DNA of 33,225 bases from Acidimicrobiia bacterium (GCA_030432715.1 JAUIML010000013.1:1-33225), one strand, 5' to 3'; counted from the stretch's first letter, positions 24,378 to 31,106 are shown. Numbers and translations are program-made. The notes: a model not told the origin generated them from the sequence alone.

Positions 24378-24845
24378 TCAGCCGGCCGTGCCCTCGGCCG
24401 CGGCGGCGAGTCGGTCGAGGGTGTGGGCCATGCCGGCCCGGGTGTGTTCGGCTCGATCGGCGACGCCGGTCGCGAGCCGGGCGATGGGCTTGAACCACCC
24501 CGGGCGCCGGTCGGCCCAGGTCTCGGTGGCCGTGCAGCCGCCGTCGGTCGACTCGAACTCGTAGGCCCACTCGGAGATCGGGATCCCCAGATAGGAGACG
24601 TCGAACGCGAAGCGCTCGCCGGGCACGGCGTCGGTCACCGTCACGAGTGTGCTCCAGCGATGGATCCCGTTGCGGTTGCGGCCGCGGAACTTCGCGCCCG
24701 GCGCGGGGCCGTCGGCACCGCCGACCCACTTGCCTCCGGCGTTCTCGTTGGACCACTCCCCCATCCTCGGGAGGTCGGAGGCGAGCGTCCAGAGCGCCTC
24801 GGCCGGCGCGGCGATGTCCCTCGAGACGGAGAGCGTGTCGGTCAT
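24378..24845 (-). CDS. SRPBCC (START/Bet v1-like) family protein
   Basis: The product is 155 aa, a small cytosolic hydrophobic-ligand-binding fold (polyketide cyclase/dehydrase group). The N-terminus VSRDIAAPAEALWTLASDLPRMGEWS is typical (here DIAAPAEALWTLASDLPRM), followed by WVGGADGPAPGAKFRGRNRNG and YEFESTDGGCTATETWADR. The ligand is unknown. The ATG at 24845 has TACCGT ending 6 nt upstream, so the mRNA is leaderless; it is divergent from the hydrolase gene with only 42 nt between. Confidence 0.84.
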   Translation of the reverse strand: MTDTLSVSRDIAAPAEALWTLASDLPRMGEWSNENAGGKWVGGADGPAPGAKFRGRNRNGIHRWSTLVTVTDAVPGERFAFDVSYLGIPISEWAYEFESTDGGCTATETWADRRPGWFKPIARLATGVADRAEHTRAGMAHTLDRLAAAAEGTAG

Positions 24846-24851
24846 GGCCGC

Positions 24852-24857
24852 ACGGTA
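24852..24857 (-). promoter_or_regulatory. Leaderless -10 (TACCGT) for the SRPBCC gene
   Basis: On the minus strand TACCGT is followed by gcggcc (6 nt) and the ATG at 24845. Confidence 0.52.
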
Positions 24858-24875
24858 GCCGCGCCGCCCGCTCGC

Positions 24876-24881
24876 TACATT
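24876..24881 (+). promoter_or_regulatory. Leaderless -10 (TACATT) for the dienelactone hydrolase
   Basis: TACATT is followed by ttcgcc (6 nt) and the ATG at 24888. It lies back-to-back with the SRPBCC promoter, the two hexamers 18 nt apart. Confidence 0.55.
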
Positions 24882-24887
24882 TTCGCC

Positions 24888-25640
24888 ATGGACGTCAGCG
24901 AGCAGACCATCGACACGACAACGAACGACGGCGACATGGCCGTGGTCGTCTCCCAGCCGGTCGACGACCCGGAGGGCGGAGGGGCATGGCCGACGGTCGT
25001 GCTCTTCATCGACGCGCCCGGCCTGCGCCCGGCGACCCGCGACTGGATGGCCCGGCTGGCCTCACACGGCTACCGCGTGGTCGCCCCCGACCTCCATCAC
25101 CGCCACGGGCGACTCCGCTACTACGAGCCGGCCGACATGGCCGCCGACGCCGACGCCCGGCCCACCGTGATGGGCTGGATCGCGTCGATGACCGACGACC
25201 AGATCCAGCACGACGCGGCGTGTGCGTTGGCGGCGGTCGGCCACGAGAACGACGCCCCGTACGCCGTCGTCGGTTTCTGTCTCGGCGCCCGGGCCGTGTA
25301 TCGGGCCATGGAGCGCAACCCGGACCGCGTCGTGTGTGGTGCCGCGTGGCATCCGTCGTTCCTGGTGGACGACGGGCCCGACTCGCCCCACCTCACCGCC
25401 GGCACGCTCGACCGGCCGCTCTACCTGGGGATCGGCGAGGCCGACGAGGTGCAGTCCATCGCCATGCACCAGCCGTTCCTCGACGCGGTGTCCGACCTCG
25501 ACCATGTCGATGTCACCACGTTCCCGGGCGCCGACCACGGCTTCAGCTGGCCCGGCTACCCGACCTACGACGAGAACGCGGCCGAGACGAGTTGGACGAA
25601 GACCGTCGCCCTGTTCGACACCGCCTTCGGTGGCCGCTGA
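24888..25640 (+). CDS. Dienelactone hydrolase family protein
   Basis: The product is 250 aa, an alpha/beta-hydrolase of the DLH type. The nucleophile is Cys131 in VVGFCLGAR, the acid D186 in GIGEADEV and the base H217 in PGADHGFSWPG, giving the Cys-Asp-His triad typical of dienelactone hydrolases. HRHGRLRYYEP is a cap-like segment. The natural substrate may not be a dienelactone; many actinobacterial members act on other esters or lactones. The start is set by the leaderless TACATT. It is divergent from the SRPBCC gene, perhaps co-regulated. Confidence 0.87.
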   Translation: MDVSEQTIDTTTNDGDMAVVVSQPVDDPEGGGAWPTVVLFIDAPGLRPATRDWMARLASHGYRVVAPDLHHRHGRLRYYEPADMAADADARPTVMGWIASMTDDQIQHDAACALAAVGHENDAPYAVVGFCLGARAVYRAMERNPDRVVCGAAWHPSFLVDDGPDSPHLTAGTLDRPLYLGIGEADEVQSIAMHQPFLDAVSDLDHVDVTTFPGADHGFSWPGYPTYDENAAETSWTKTVALFDTAFGGR

Positions 25641-25650
25641 CGGAAGCCCC

Positions 25651-25678
25651 CGACCGATGCGCTCACCCCAATCGGTCG
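25651..25678. terminator. Palindrome at the hydrolase/lipoprotein convergent junction
   Basis: Arms cgaccgat (25651-25658) and atcggtcg (25671-25678) are perfect 8-bp complements around a 12-nt loop that contains the lipoprotein stop (25663-25665). It has the same geometry as the palindrome at 9975-10002. There is no U-tract. Confidence 0.48.
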
Positions 25679-26397
25679 TCGACGTGATCGAGGACACCGG
25701 CGAGGAGCGTGTCGAGCGATGCCGCGCCCGCCACGGGGTCGGTGTCCGGCCCGAAGTCGGTGGTCGCCCAGATCAACACGCGATCGACCACCCCGATCGC
25801 GGTCCCCTTCCACGCCCGGAGCCGCTCACCGGGTTGCCGTGGGCACACCCGGACACCGAGCGCGTCATCGCCGACATCGTCCACCGGGCACGGGCCCTGG
25901 TCGAGGTCGACCAGATCGAGGGCGAAGGTCGCCTGGTCGGCGATCGCCGCGTCGTCCTCGCAGACGTATGCCGTCACCGAAGGGGCGAGGATCCCGACCG
26001 CCGGGGCCTCGGTGAGACCCACATCGGCGTCGTAGAAGAAGGACGCGAAGGTCACCTGGGTGCACGGCCCTTCCTGGATCGAAACCCGTAGCGCCTGGTC
26101 CGCCTCGGGGTAGCTCAGGTCGTCGGTCGCCCCCAGGGCGAGGTTCTCCTCGTCGATGACCGCGATCAGCTCCGCGAGGGTGGGGAGGACCTGCTCGGGC
26201 GCGTTCTCGATGATCGAGTCCGGGTCAGGCCAGCTGGCGATCGCGACGGTGGTGGTCGGCGCAGAAGAGGGAGGCGCGCTGGTCGTGGTCGAGTCGACCC
26301 CCGCCGACGAGGCATCATCCCCGTCGCCGCACGAACTCAGGATCGCGCCGAGCACCAGCACGCCCGTGATCCATCGATGTCTCCGCCGTCCCGCCAT
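25663..26397 (-). CDS. Putative lipoprotein, function unknown
   Basis: The product is 244 aa. The N-terminus is basic (MAGRRRHRW), then hydrophobic (ITGVLVLGAIL) with a lipobox LSSC at the end, so it should be lipid-modified and held on the outer face of the membrane. A Thr/Ser/Pro-rich linker follows (TTTSAPPSSAPTTT), then a ~190-residue domain with four cysteines (GPCTQ, VCEDD, GPCPV, VCPRQ) that could form two disulfides. I recognise no family. The ATG at 26397 follows aggag with ~9-nt spacing; longer in-frame starts lack signal-peptide character. Confidence 0.72.
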   Translation of the reverse strand: MAGRRRHRWITGVLVLGAILSSCGDGDDASSAGVDSTTTSAPPSSAPTTTVAIASWPDPDSIIENAPEQVLPTLAELIAVIDEENLALGATDDLSYPEADQALRVSIQEGPCTQVTFASFFYDADVGLTEAPAVGILAPSVTAYVCEDDAAIADQATFALDLVDLDQGPCPVDDVGDDALGVRVCPRQPGERLRAWKGTAIGVVDRVLIWATTDFGPDTDPVAGAASLDTLLAGVLDHVDDRLG

Positions 26398-26493
26398 GTC
26401 GTCGCGCTCCTGTTCGCCGTTGCTCCGGCCGACCATCTTGTCGCAACCGAGTCCCTCCGGCGAACGAATGCCGGCTGCCGCAGTCCCCTCCAC

Positions 26494-26529
26494 GGCGGGG
26501 CGGCCCCGCCGGGCTCGGCCGGGTAACTT
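26494..26529 (+). promoter_or_regulatory. Promoter region of the first ppk2 gene with GC hairpin
   Basis: A -10-like TAACTT lies at 26524-26529, implying a ~14-nt leader that contains ggagagg before the ATG at 26550. Upstream, ggcgggg (26494-26500) and ccccgcc (26504-26510) form a 7-bp dyad with a 3-nt loop over the expected -35 position. It may be an operator, or simply GC-rich sequence. Confidence 0.38.
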
Positions 26530-26549
26530 CGGGGTGGAGAGGCAAGCCC

Positions 26550-27416
26550 ATGACCGATCACGAAGAAGACCCGACCGCCAACAAGGCATCCGATGCCCTG
26601 TTGCGCGAGACCCCCGCCGGCCCGGAGCACTACAACTCCCGAGGCAAGCTCAAGAAGGCGTTCTACGAGCGTCGGCTCGACGAGCTGCAAGAGGAACTCG
26701 TGAAGCTCCAGTACTGGGTCCACGAACACGGCCTGCGGGTCCTCGTGATCTTCGAGGGTCGCGGGTCGGCCGGCAAGGGCGGCGTCATCAAGCGCATCAA
26801 CGAGCGCACGAGCGCGCGCATCGTGCGGACCGAGGCGCTGCCCAAGCCCACCGAACGCGAACAGACCCAGTGGTACTTCCAGCGGTATGTGCCGCTCCTG
26901 CCGTCGGGGGGCGAGATCGTGCTGTTCGATCGCAGTTGGTACAACCGCTCCAACGTCGAATGGGTGATGAAGTTCTGCACCGAGCAGCAGCATCAGGAGT
27001 TCCTGCGGACCTGTCCCGAGTTCGAACGCATGCTGGTGCGCTCCGGCATCATCCTCGTGAAGTACTGGTTCTCGATCAGCTACGAGGAGCAGGAGCGCCG
27101 GTTCGCGGCCCGCAACGACGAGCCGGTGAAGCGCTGGAAGCTCTCCGACATGGACCTCGAGGAGCACCGGCTCTACACCCGCTACTCGATGGCGAAGGAC
27201 ACCACATTCCAACACACCGACATCAAGGAGGCGCCCTGGTACGTGGTGCCCTCCGACGACAAGCGACGGGCCCGGCTGAACTGCATCAGCCACCTGCTCT
27301 CACAGATCCCCTACGAGGACGTGGTGCCCGACCCGATCGAGATCCCGGCCCGTGAGGAGATCCCCTACATCCGGCCGCCCATGCGGGAGCAGACGTTCGT
27401 GCCGCTGCTCTACTGA
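26550..27416 (+). CDS. ppk2: Polyphosphate kinase 2 family protein (atypical Walker A)
   Basis: The product is 288 aa, a cytosolic enzyme that would transfer phosphate between polyphosphate and a nucleotide (NDP or NMP). The Walker A region is FEGRGSAGKGG (68-78), where most members have GRDAAGKGG, so the aspartate is Gly72 here. Walker B is EIVLFDRSWYNRSNVEWV (D127, R128). The lid module RWKLSDMDLEEHRLYTRYSMAKD and the block APWYVVPSDDKRRARLN are normal. Its length fits a one-domain PPK2. It is convergent with a second ppk2, 24 nt away. Activity may be altered by the missing Asp, or this may be a subfamily trait. Confidence 0.88.
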   Translation: MTDHEEDPTANKASDALLRETPAGPEHYNSRGKLKKAFYERRLDELQEELVKLQYWVHEHGLRVLVIFEGRGSAGKGGVIKRINERTSARIVRTEALPKPTEREQTQWYFQRYVPLLPSGGEIVLFDRSWYNRSNVEWVMKFCTEQQHQEFLRTCPEFERMLVRSGIILVKYWFSISYEEQERRFAARNDEPVKRWKLSDMDLEEHRLYTRYSMAKDTTFQHTDIKEAPWYVVPSDDKRRARLNCISHLLSQIPYEDVVPDPIEIPAREEIPYIRPPMREQTFVPLLY

Positions 27417-27440
27417 CCGACCGGGCGGAGGCCGGGCTCG

Positions 27441-28331
27441 TCAGACGGTGAAGCGACCGCCACGGATCCGTTCGGCCTCCATCAGTTCGACCTCGTGGGC
27501 GCCCGACACCACGATCGCCGGGTCGGGCACGAAGTCGAGATCGGGATTGCGGTCCTCGTAGTCGACGGCGTCGAGCATCATCCGCATCGCGTTGAGGCGA
27601 GCCTTGTGCTTGCTCTGTGAACGAATGACCGTCCACGGAGCCGCGCTCGTGTGCGTGCGGCGCAGCATCTCGTACTTGCGTTCGGTGAAGTCGTCCCAGT
27701 ACTCCTGGGCCTGCACGTCGATCTCACTCAGCTTCCACTGGCGCAAGGGATCGTCGCGCCGGCGATCGAAGCGCCGTTGTTGCTCCTCCTTGGTGACGGA
27801 GAAGTACAGCTTGACGAGCACCGTCCCCTGGTGGACCAGGTCCTTTTCGATTCCGACCACGCCACGAAGGAAGTCCTCGTGCTCCTTCTCGGTGCAGAAC
27901 CCGAACACCGGCTCGACCATCGCCCGGTTGTACCAACTGCGATCGAACAGGACGATCTCGCCCGCGCTGGGCAGGTTGGCCACGTACTTCTGGAGGTACC
28001 ACTGGCCCCGTTGCTCCTCGGTGGGCTTGCCGAGGGCGACGACTCGATAGTGCTTCTCGTTCATGTAGCGGGTGACACGGCGGATGGTGCCGCCCTTGCC
28101 CGCCGCATCGCGTCCCTCGAAGAGCACCACCATCTTCATGTTGTTCGCCTCGAGGTGGCGTTGCAGCTTCAGGAGTTCGACCTGGTACGGGATGAGCGCT
28201 TCTTCTTTGTGGATGCGCTTCTTGAGCTTGCGTCGTTTGGCCTTCTCCGCGGCGAGCGCGGCACGCAGGGCCGCCACCTCGCCGTTTCGAACACCCGATC
28301 GGTCGTCGTGATCTGCCCGGCGCTCGCCCAT
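27441..28331 (-). CDS. ppk2: Polyphosphate kinase 2
   Basis: The product is 296 aa. An N-terminal charged helix (about 17-45, LRAALAAEKAKRRKLKKRI) may form a coiled coil. Walker A is the canonical FEGRDAAGKGG (71-81), Walker B is EIVLFDRSWYNRAMVEPV, and the lid reads QWKLSEIDVQAQEYWDDF. The segment APWTVIRSQSKHKARLN ends the catalytic domain. It probably makes NTP from NDP, or polyphosphate from NTP. The start at 28331 follows gggag, 65 nt after a 53-codon gene that is probably co-transcribed. The neighbouring copy lacks the Walker A Asp, so this is the better candidate for the main activity. Confidence 0.9.
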   Translation of the reverse strand: MGERRADHDDRSGVRNGEVAALRAALAAEKAKRRKLKKRIHKEEALIPYQVELLKLQRHLEANNMKMVVLFEGRDAAGKGGTIRRVTRYMNEKHYRVVALGKPTEEQRGQWYLQKYVANLPSAGEIVLFDRSWYNRAMVEPVFGFCTEKEHEDFLRGVVGIEKDLVHQGTVLVKLYFSVTKEEQQRRFDRRRDDPLRQWKLSEIDVQAQEYWDDFTERKYEMLRRTHTSAAPWTVIRSQSKHKARLNAMRMMLDAVDYEDRNPDLDFVPDPAIVVSGAHEVELMEAERIRGGRFTV

Positions 28332-28396
28332 CGGGCCAGTCTCCCATTCGTGCGGCCGAGACGCATGAGTCGGAAGGCCTGAGCCGACGGCGCCGC

Positions 28397-28558
28397 TCAG
28401 CCGAGCACGGACTCGACGGCTTCGAGCACCGACGCCGAGCTCGCCGGCTGGGGCACGACGACGAGCGCAGACTTCTTCGCGAAGTCGGTCGCCTCGATGA
28501 GGACTCGCGCCCGCGAGTCGTCGACATCCCACATGGGCATCGGCAGGACTCGAGACAT
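28397..28558 (-). CDS. Small protein of 53 aa, function unknown
   Basis: The ATG at 28558 has aaggagg about 6 nt upstream, one of the best ribosome-binding sites in the window, so the gene is probably real. The protein begins MSRVLPMPMWDVDDSRARV and ends in ASVLEAVESVLG, with an amphipathic middle (EATDFAKKSALVVVP) and no cysteine or membrane helix. It lies upstream of ppk2 on the same strand. A longer in-frame opening to 28678 lacks a ribosome-binding site. I recognise no family. Confidence 0.58.
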   Translation of the reverse strand: MSRVLPMPMWDVDDSRARVLIEATDFAKKSALVVVPQPASSASVLEAVESVLG

Positions 28559-28622
28559 GGCGCCTCCTTGCTGCCCAGCGTGGGCGAGGCGCCGCATTCC
28601 GACCAGGGTCCTTCGTCCCGCG

Positions 28623-29264
28623 TCAGGGGCGGGGATCTCGACCGTTCCAGGCCACGAGGCGATCGATGGCCGGCGCATCGTCGGGCACGGCGATGGCCTC
28701 CGCGAACGGAACCGCGACCTCGTCGAGGCCCATCGCCGTGGAGATCTCCTCGAACATGGCGAGGCGGTTCTCGGCCGGGAGGAAGTCGCGCACCGCGAGC
28801 GCGGCGTTGACGACGGTGTCGTCCCAGTCGGGGTCCTGCCCCGTTGCGGTGGCCAGGTCCCAGGTGTGGACCGTCAGCTCGGAGAAGTACGACGCGAGAA
28901 CGTCGGCACCGGTGCCCTGGATCCACGGCAGGGCCATGGGCCGTTCGAGCACCGCATCGTCGCGCCACGCGTCGGCCACGCGACGCGACGCTGCCGCCCA
29001 GGCCTCGGCCCAGCCATCGTCGTCGACCGGCGACTCCGCGACCGCGAAGGGATCGTCGCCCCGACCGAGCGCGGCGATGCGATCGAGCACGCCGACCAGA
29101 TGGCCCAGCATGGCGCGCACGTCCATCTCGGCGCAGGGCGTCGGGGCGCTGAGCTGATCGGCCCGCACGGCGGCGACGACGGCGCCACCCGTCGCGATCG
29201 CCTGCTCGAGGATCGGGCGGGGATCGATGCGGTCGTGGGTCGTGGTGATGTTGGTTGAAGTCAT
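28623..29264 (-). CDS. TIGR03086/mycothiol-dependent maleylpyruvate isomerase-like (DinB-fold) protein
   Basis: The product is 213 aa, a four-helix DinB/MDMPI-type metal-binding protein. The N-terminal block ADQLSAPTPCAEMDVRAMLGHLVGVLDRIA (seen as TPCAEMDVRAMLGHLVGV) and the later SELTVHTWDLATATGQ are typical; the histidines in GHL and VHTWD are likely metal ligands. Members are thought to use mycothiol. The ATG at 29264 is 13 nt below aggagg. A five-codon frame (MVVA, stop) ends on this ATG; it is probably accidental. The gene is divergent from a WYL regulator and is its likely target. Confidence 0.83.
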   Translation of the reverse strand: MTSTNITTTHDRIDPRPILEQAIATGGAVVAAVRADQLSAPTPCAEMDVRAMLGHLVGVLDRIAALGRGDDPFAVAESPVDDDGWAEAWAAASRRVADAWRDDAVLERPMALPWIQGTGADVLASYFSELTVHTWDLATATGQDPDWDDTVVNAALAVRDFLPAENRLAMFEEISTAMGLDEVAVPFAEAIAVPDDAPAIDRLVAWNGRDPRP

Positions 29265-29283
29265 GCCACCACCATGCCCTCCT

Positions 29284-29308
29284 AAACCGGTCACCTGATG
29301 GCCGGTTT
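29284..29308. promoter_or_regulatory. Dyad operator candidate between divergent genes
   Basis: Arms aaaccgg (29284-29290) and ccggttt (29302-29308) are perfect 7-bp complements with an 11-bp spacer, so the centres are about 18 bp apart. Another aaacc follows at 29314-29318. The site lies midway between the TIGR03086 gene and the regulator, as expected for an autoregulated operator. Confidence 0.5.
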
Positions 29309-29327
29309 CTGTGAAACCATCGTCGGC

Positions 29328-30275
29328 GTGCGAGCGGACCGACTGGTGGCCATACTCCTCCTCCTTCAGCAACGCGAGCAGGTGACCGCCGCTGAGGTCG
29401 CGCGGGAGCTGGAGATCTCCGAGCGCACGGCTCGCCGCGATCTCGACGCCCTCACCATGGCCGGGGTGCCCGTGTACTCCGTGCGCGGCCGCGGCGGGGG
29501 CTGGCGCCTCGTGGGCGGCGCCCGCACCGACCTCTCGGGGCTGACCGCCGGCGAGGCCCGCGCCCTCTTCCTCGTTGCCGGTTCTGCCTCGGCCGCGACG
29601 CCGGCCGTGAACGCAGCGCTGCGCAAGCTCGTCCAGGCCCTGCCCGAGCCCTTCCGGGTCGATGCCGAAGCTGCCGCGTCGTCACTGATCGTGGACGCGC
29701 AGCGGTGGGGGTCGAGTCGGGTCGAGCGCCGAGACCCTCCCTTCCTCGACGAACTCCAGGACGCCGTGATCCGCGGGGTCCAGGTGCGGCTCGGTTATGT
29801 CGACCGCGACGGCGTCGAGACCGAGCGCACCGTCCACCCGCTCGGCATCGTCGCCAAGGGCCCGACCTGGTATCTCGTCTCCGACACCGACGCCGGTCGG
29901 CGGACCTTCCGGATCGACCGCGTGTCGTCGGTCTCGTCGACCGCCGATCCCGTGCGCCGACCTGACGGCTTCGATCTCGCCGAGAGCTGGCGGGAGATCG
30001 CCGACGAGGTGGACCGCAAGCGAACGCCGCTGGAGGTCCAGGCCGTGTGCGCGCCGGACGGGATCGGCCTGCTCCGCATGGTGCTCGGGGATCGGCTCGA
30101 TGTGGGCGGTACGACGGCCGACGGCGGTATCGACGTCGCCATCCGCGGTCACAACGAATATGCCGTCGCCGGCGAACTGGCCGGGCTGGCCGAATGGCTC
30201 GAGGTGACCGGCCCCCCGGAGGTGCGGGACCGCCTGGCCTCGATCGGCGCCGAGCTCACCGAGCGCTACGGCTGA
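29328..30275 (+). CDS. HTH/WYL-domain transcriptional regulator (YafY/DeoR type)
   Basis: The product is 315 aa from GTG 29328. An N-terminal winged HTH spans about 1-60 (VTAAEVARELEISERTARRDLDAL, seen as SERTARRDLDALTMAGVPVY). The WYL domain follows with VRLGYVDRDGVETERTVHPLG, TWYLVSDTD and FRIDRVSSV, and a C-terminal WCX-like segment from about 220. Such proteins bind DNA and sense a ligand, often nucleotide-like, through WYL. An ATG at 29298 would add 10 residues, but it falls inside the dyad operator, so the GTG is preferred. It probably controls the divergent TIGR03086 gene and itself. Confidence 0.86.
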   Translation: MRADRLVAILLLLQQREQVTAAEVARELEISERTARRDLDALTMAGVPVYSVRGRGGGWRLVGGARTDLSGLTAGEARALFLVAGSASAATPAVNAALRKLVQALPEPFRVDAEAAASSLIVDAQRWGSSRVERRDPPFLDELQDAVIRGVQVRLGYVDRDGVETERTVHPLGIVAKGPTWYLVSDTDAGRRTFRIDRVSSVSSTADPVRRPDGFDLAESWREIADEVDRKRTPLEVQAVCAPDGIGLLRMVLGDRLDVGGTTADGGIDVAIRGHNEYAVAGELAGLAEWLEVTGPPEVRDRLASIGAELTERYG

Positions 30276-30333
30276 TCGACCATGGGCTGCCGAGCACCGC
30301 CTCGAGCGCCTCGGCGGCCCCCCAAAACCCGAA

Positions 30334-30376
30334 CTGGCGTCACACAGACCCGAAACCCGGGCATATGTGACGCCAG
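30334..30376. repeat. 11-bp inverted repeat, terminator or REP-like element
   Basis: Arms ctggcgtcaca (30334-30344) and tgtgacgccag (30366-30376) are perfect complements around a 21-nt loop that is rich in cccg. It lies between the convergent regulator gene and the acyl-CoA dehydrogenase remnant. It may terminate both, or be a dispersed repeat. Confidence 0.62.
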
Positions 30377-30394
30377 AACAGAGAAGGTGGAGAG

Positions 30395-30469
30395 CTACTC
30401 GATGCGCAGGCCGGAGATGGCCCGGCTGATCACCAGCTGCTGGATCTGCTCGGTGCCTTCGAAGATGTC
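30395..30469 (-). pseudogene. Acyl-CoA dehydrogenase, 3' remnant
   Basis: Reading the minus strand, the last 24 codons encode DIFEGTEQIQQLVISRAI followed by SGLRIE and a TAG at 30395-30397. EGT.QIQ.LVI.RA is the C-terminal signature of acyl-CoA dehydrogenases, enzymes of ~380-400 residues. Upstream (above 30470) the homology ends at once and the frame hits a TAG three codons before DIFEG. The rest of the gene has been replaced by the sequence leading to the CBASS operon. Either an element integrated into the 3' end of the gene, so that the other part lies beyond the window, or a deletion removed it. Confidence 0.8.
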
Positions 30470-30471
30470 GT

Positions 30472-30492
30472 GGGACTATCCGGGACTTATCC
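30472..30492. repeat. Imperfect direct repeat at the island junction
   Basis: gggactatcc (30472-30481) and gggacttatcc (30482-30492) are head-to-tail copies differing by one inserted T. They start 2 nt after the dehydrogenase homology ends, where a recombination core or flank would lie. Confidence 0.45.
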
Positions 30493-30570
30493 ACTGGTGT
30501 CCGGTTTGGGCCTTTGTGCCATCTGACCTGCGGAAACGTCGACTGGCGCTGTCCGCTAGTGACCGCTGAT

Positions 30571-30612
30571 CATCCCTACTCCGAGCCGAAAGTAGGGATA
30601 AAGGTAGGGATG
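30571..30612. repeat. Triple gtagggat motif, one inverted
   Basis: atccctact (30572-30580) is a perfect inverted repeat of agtagggat (30591-30599). A further gtagggatg (30604-30612) repeats the motif directly and can pair with 30571-30579. The arrangement resembles integrase/excisionase arm sites; a terminator for the CBASS operon (stop at 30645) is the alternative. Confidence 0.5.
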
Positions 30613-30644
30613 CACGGGATCGAATAACGCACCCGCGCCTCGCT

Positions 30645-31106
30645 CTAGGCGGCCCTACGGCGTTTGCTACGGCGCCGATTCGGATCCGATCTGCGCACGG
30701 GACCGGTGTGGTCGCCCCCGCTTCCGTGCCAGGTACCGGTCGCGCGCCAGAACTCGTAGTGGAGGAGCCACTCACACGACCACGGCACAATCGTCTCTGC
30801 GATCAGGTCATCGCCGCACCACTGACCCGCCTCATATAGACAGAGGCTCCCGTCGGCGTAGATGTGCGGCAACTCGCCTTCTTGATCGGCAACGAGCGCC
30901 GGGCTTCGGACCCTCACCACCGGATGGAGCGGAGGCCGGTAGATCACCTCAACCCGATACGTCGCACTGATCACCGACGGCTGAAGCGCGCCGACCCAAC
31001 GGAGCGTCCCAGCCCGCAGAGCGACCTGACCGTGCGGGTACAGCCGACGCAGCGCCTCCGCATTGCGCACTAGGCCCCGCAATCGACTACTCGCCATAGA
31101 AGTCAT
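30645..31106 (-). CDS. CBASS E2-like (ubiquitin-conjugating-like) protein
   Basis: The product is 153 aa. The pattern ELPHIYADGSLCLYEAGQW, then ETIVPWSCEWLLHYEFW and TGTWHGSGGDH, is that of the stand-alone prokaryotic E2 proteins of short type II CBASS. The candidate catalytic cysteine is C89 (SLCLY), with H81 in the PH.Y position; C97 and C111 are extra. The C-terminal ~18 residues are very basic (RRRSKRRRAA) and not part of the fold. Published work on an E2-only CBASS showed that such a protein modifies the CD-NTase and tunes its activity. No E1 (Cap2) or JAB protease (Cap3) gene is beside it. Its ATG overlaps the CD-NTase 3' end by 20 nt. Assignment is from motif and context. Confidence 0.8.
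   Translation of the reverse strand: MTSMASSRLRGLVRNAEALRRLYPHGQVALRAGTLRWVGALQPSVISATYRVEVIYRPPLHPVVRVRSPALVADQEGELPHIYADGSLCLYEAGQWCGDDLIAETIVPWSCEWLLHYEFWRATGTWHGSGGDHTGPVRRSDPNRRRSKRRRAA

Noticed and set aside
29261-29275. Five-codon leader frame (MVVA, stop) overlapping the TIGR03086 start
   Set aside because: Too short, and only 2 nt from the aggagg; no sign of attenuation structure.
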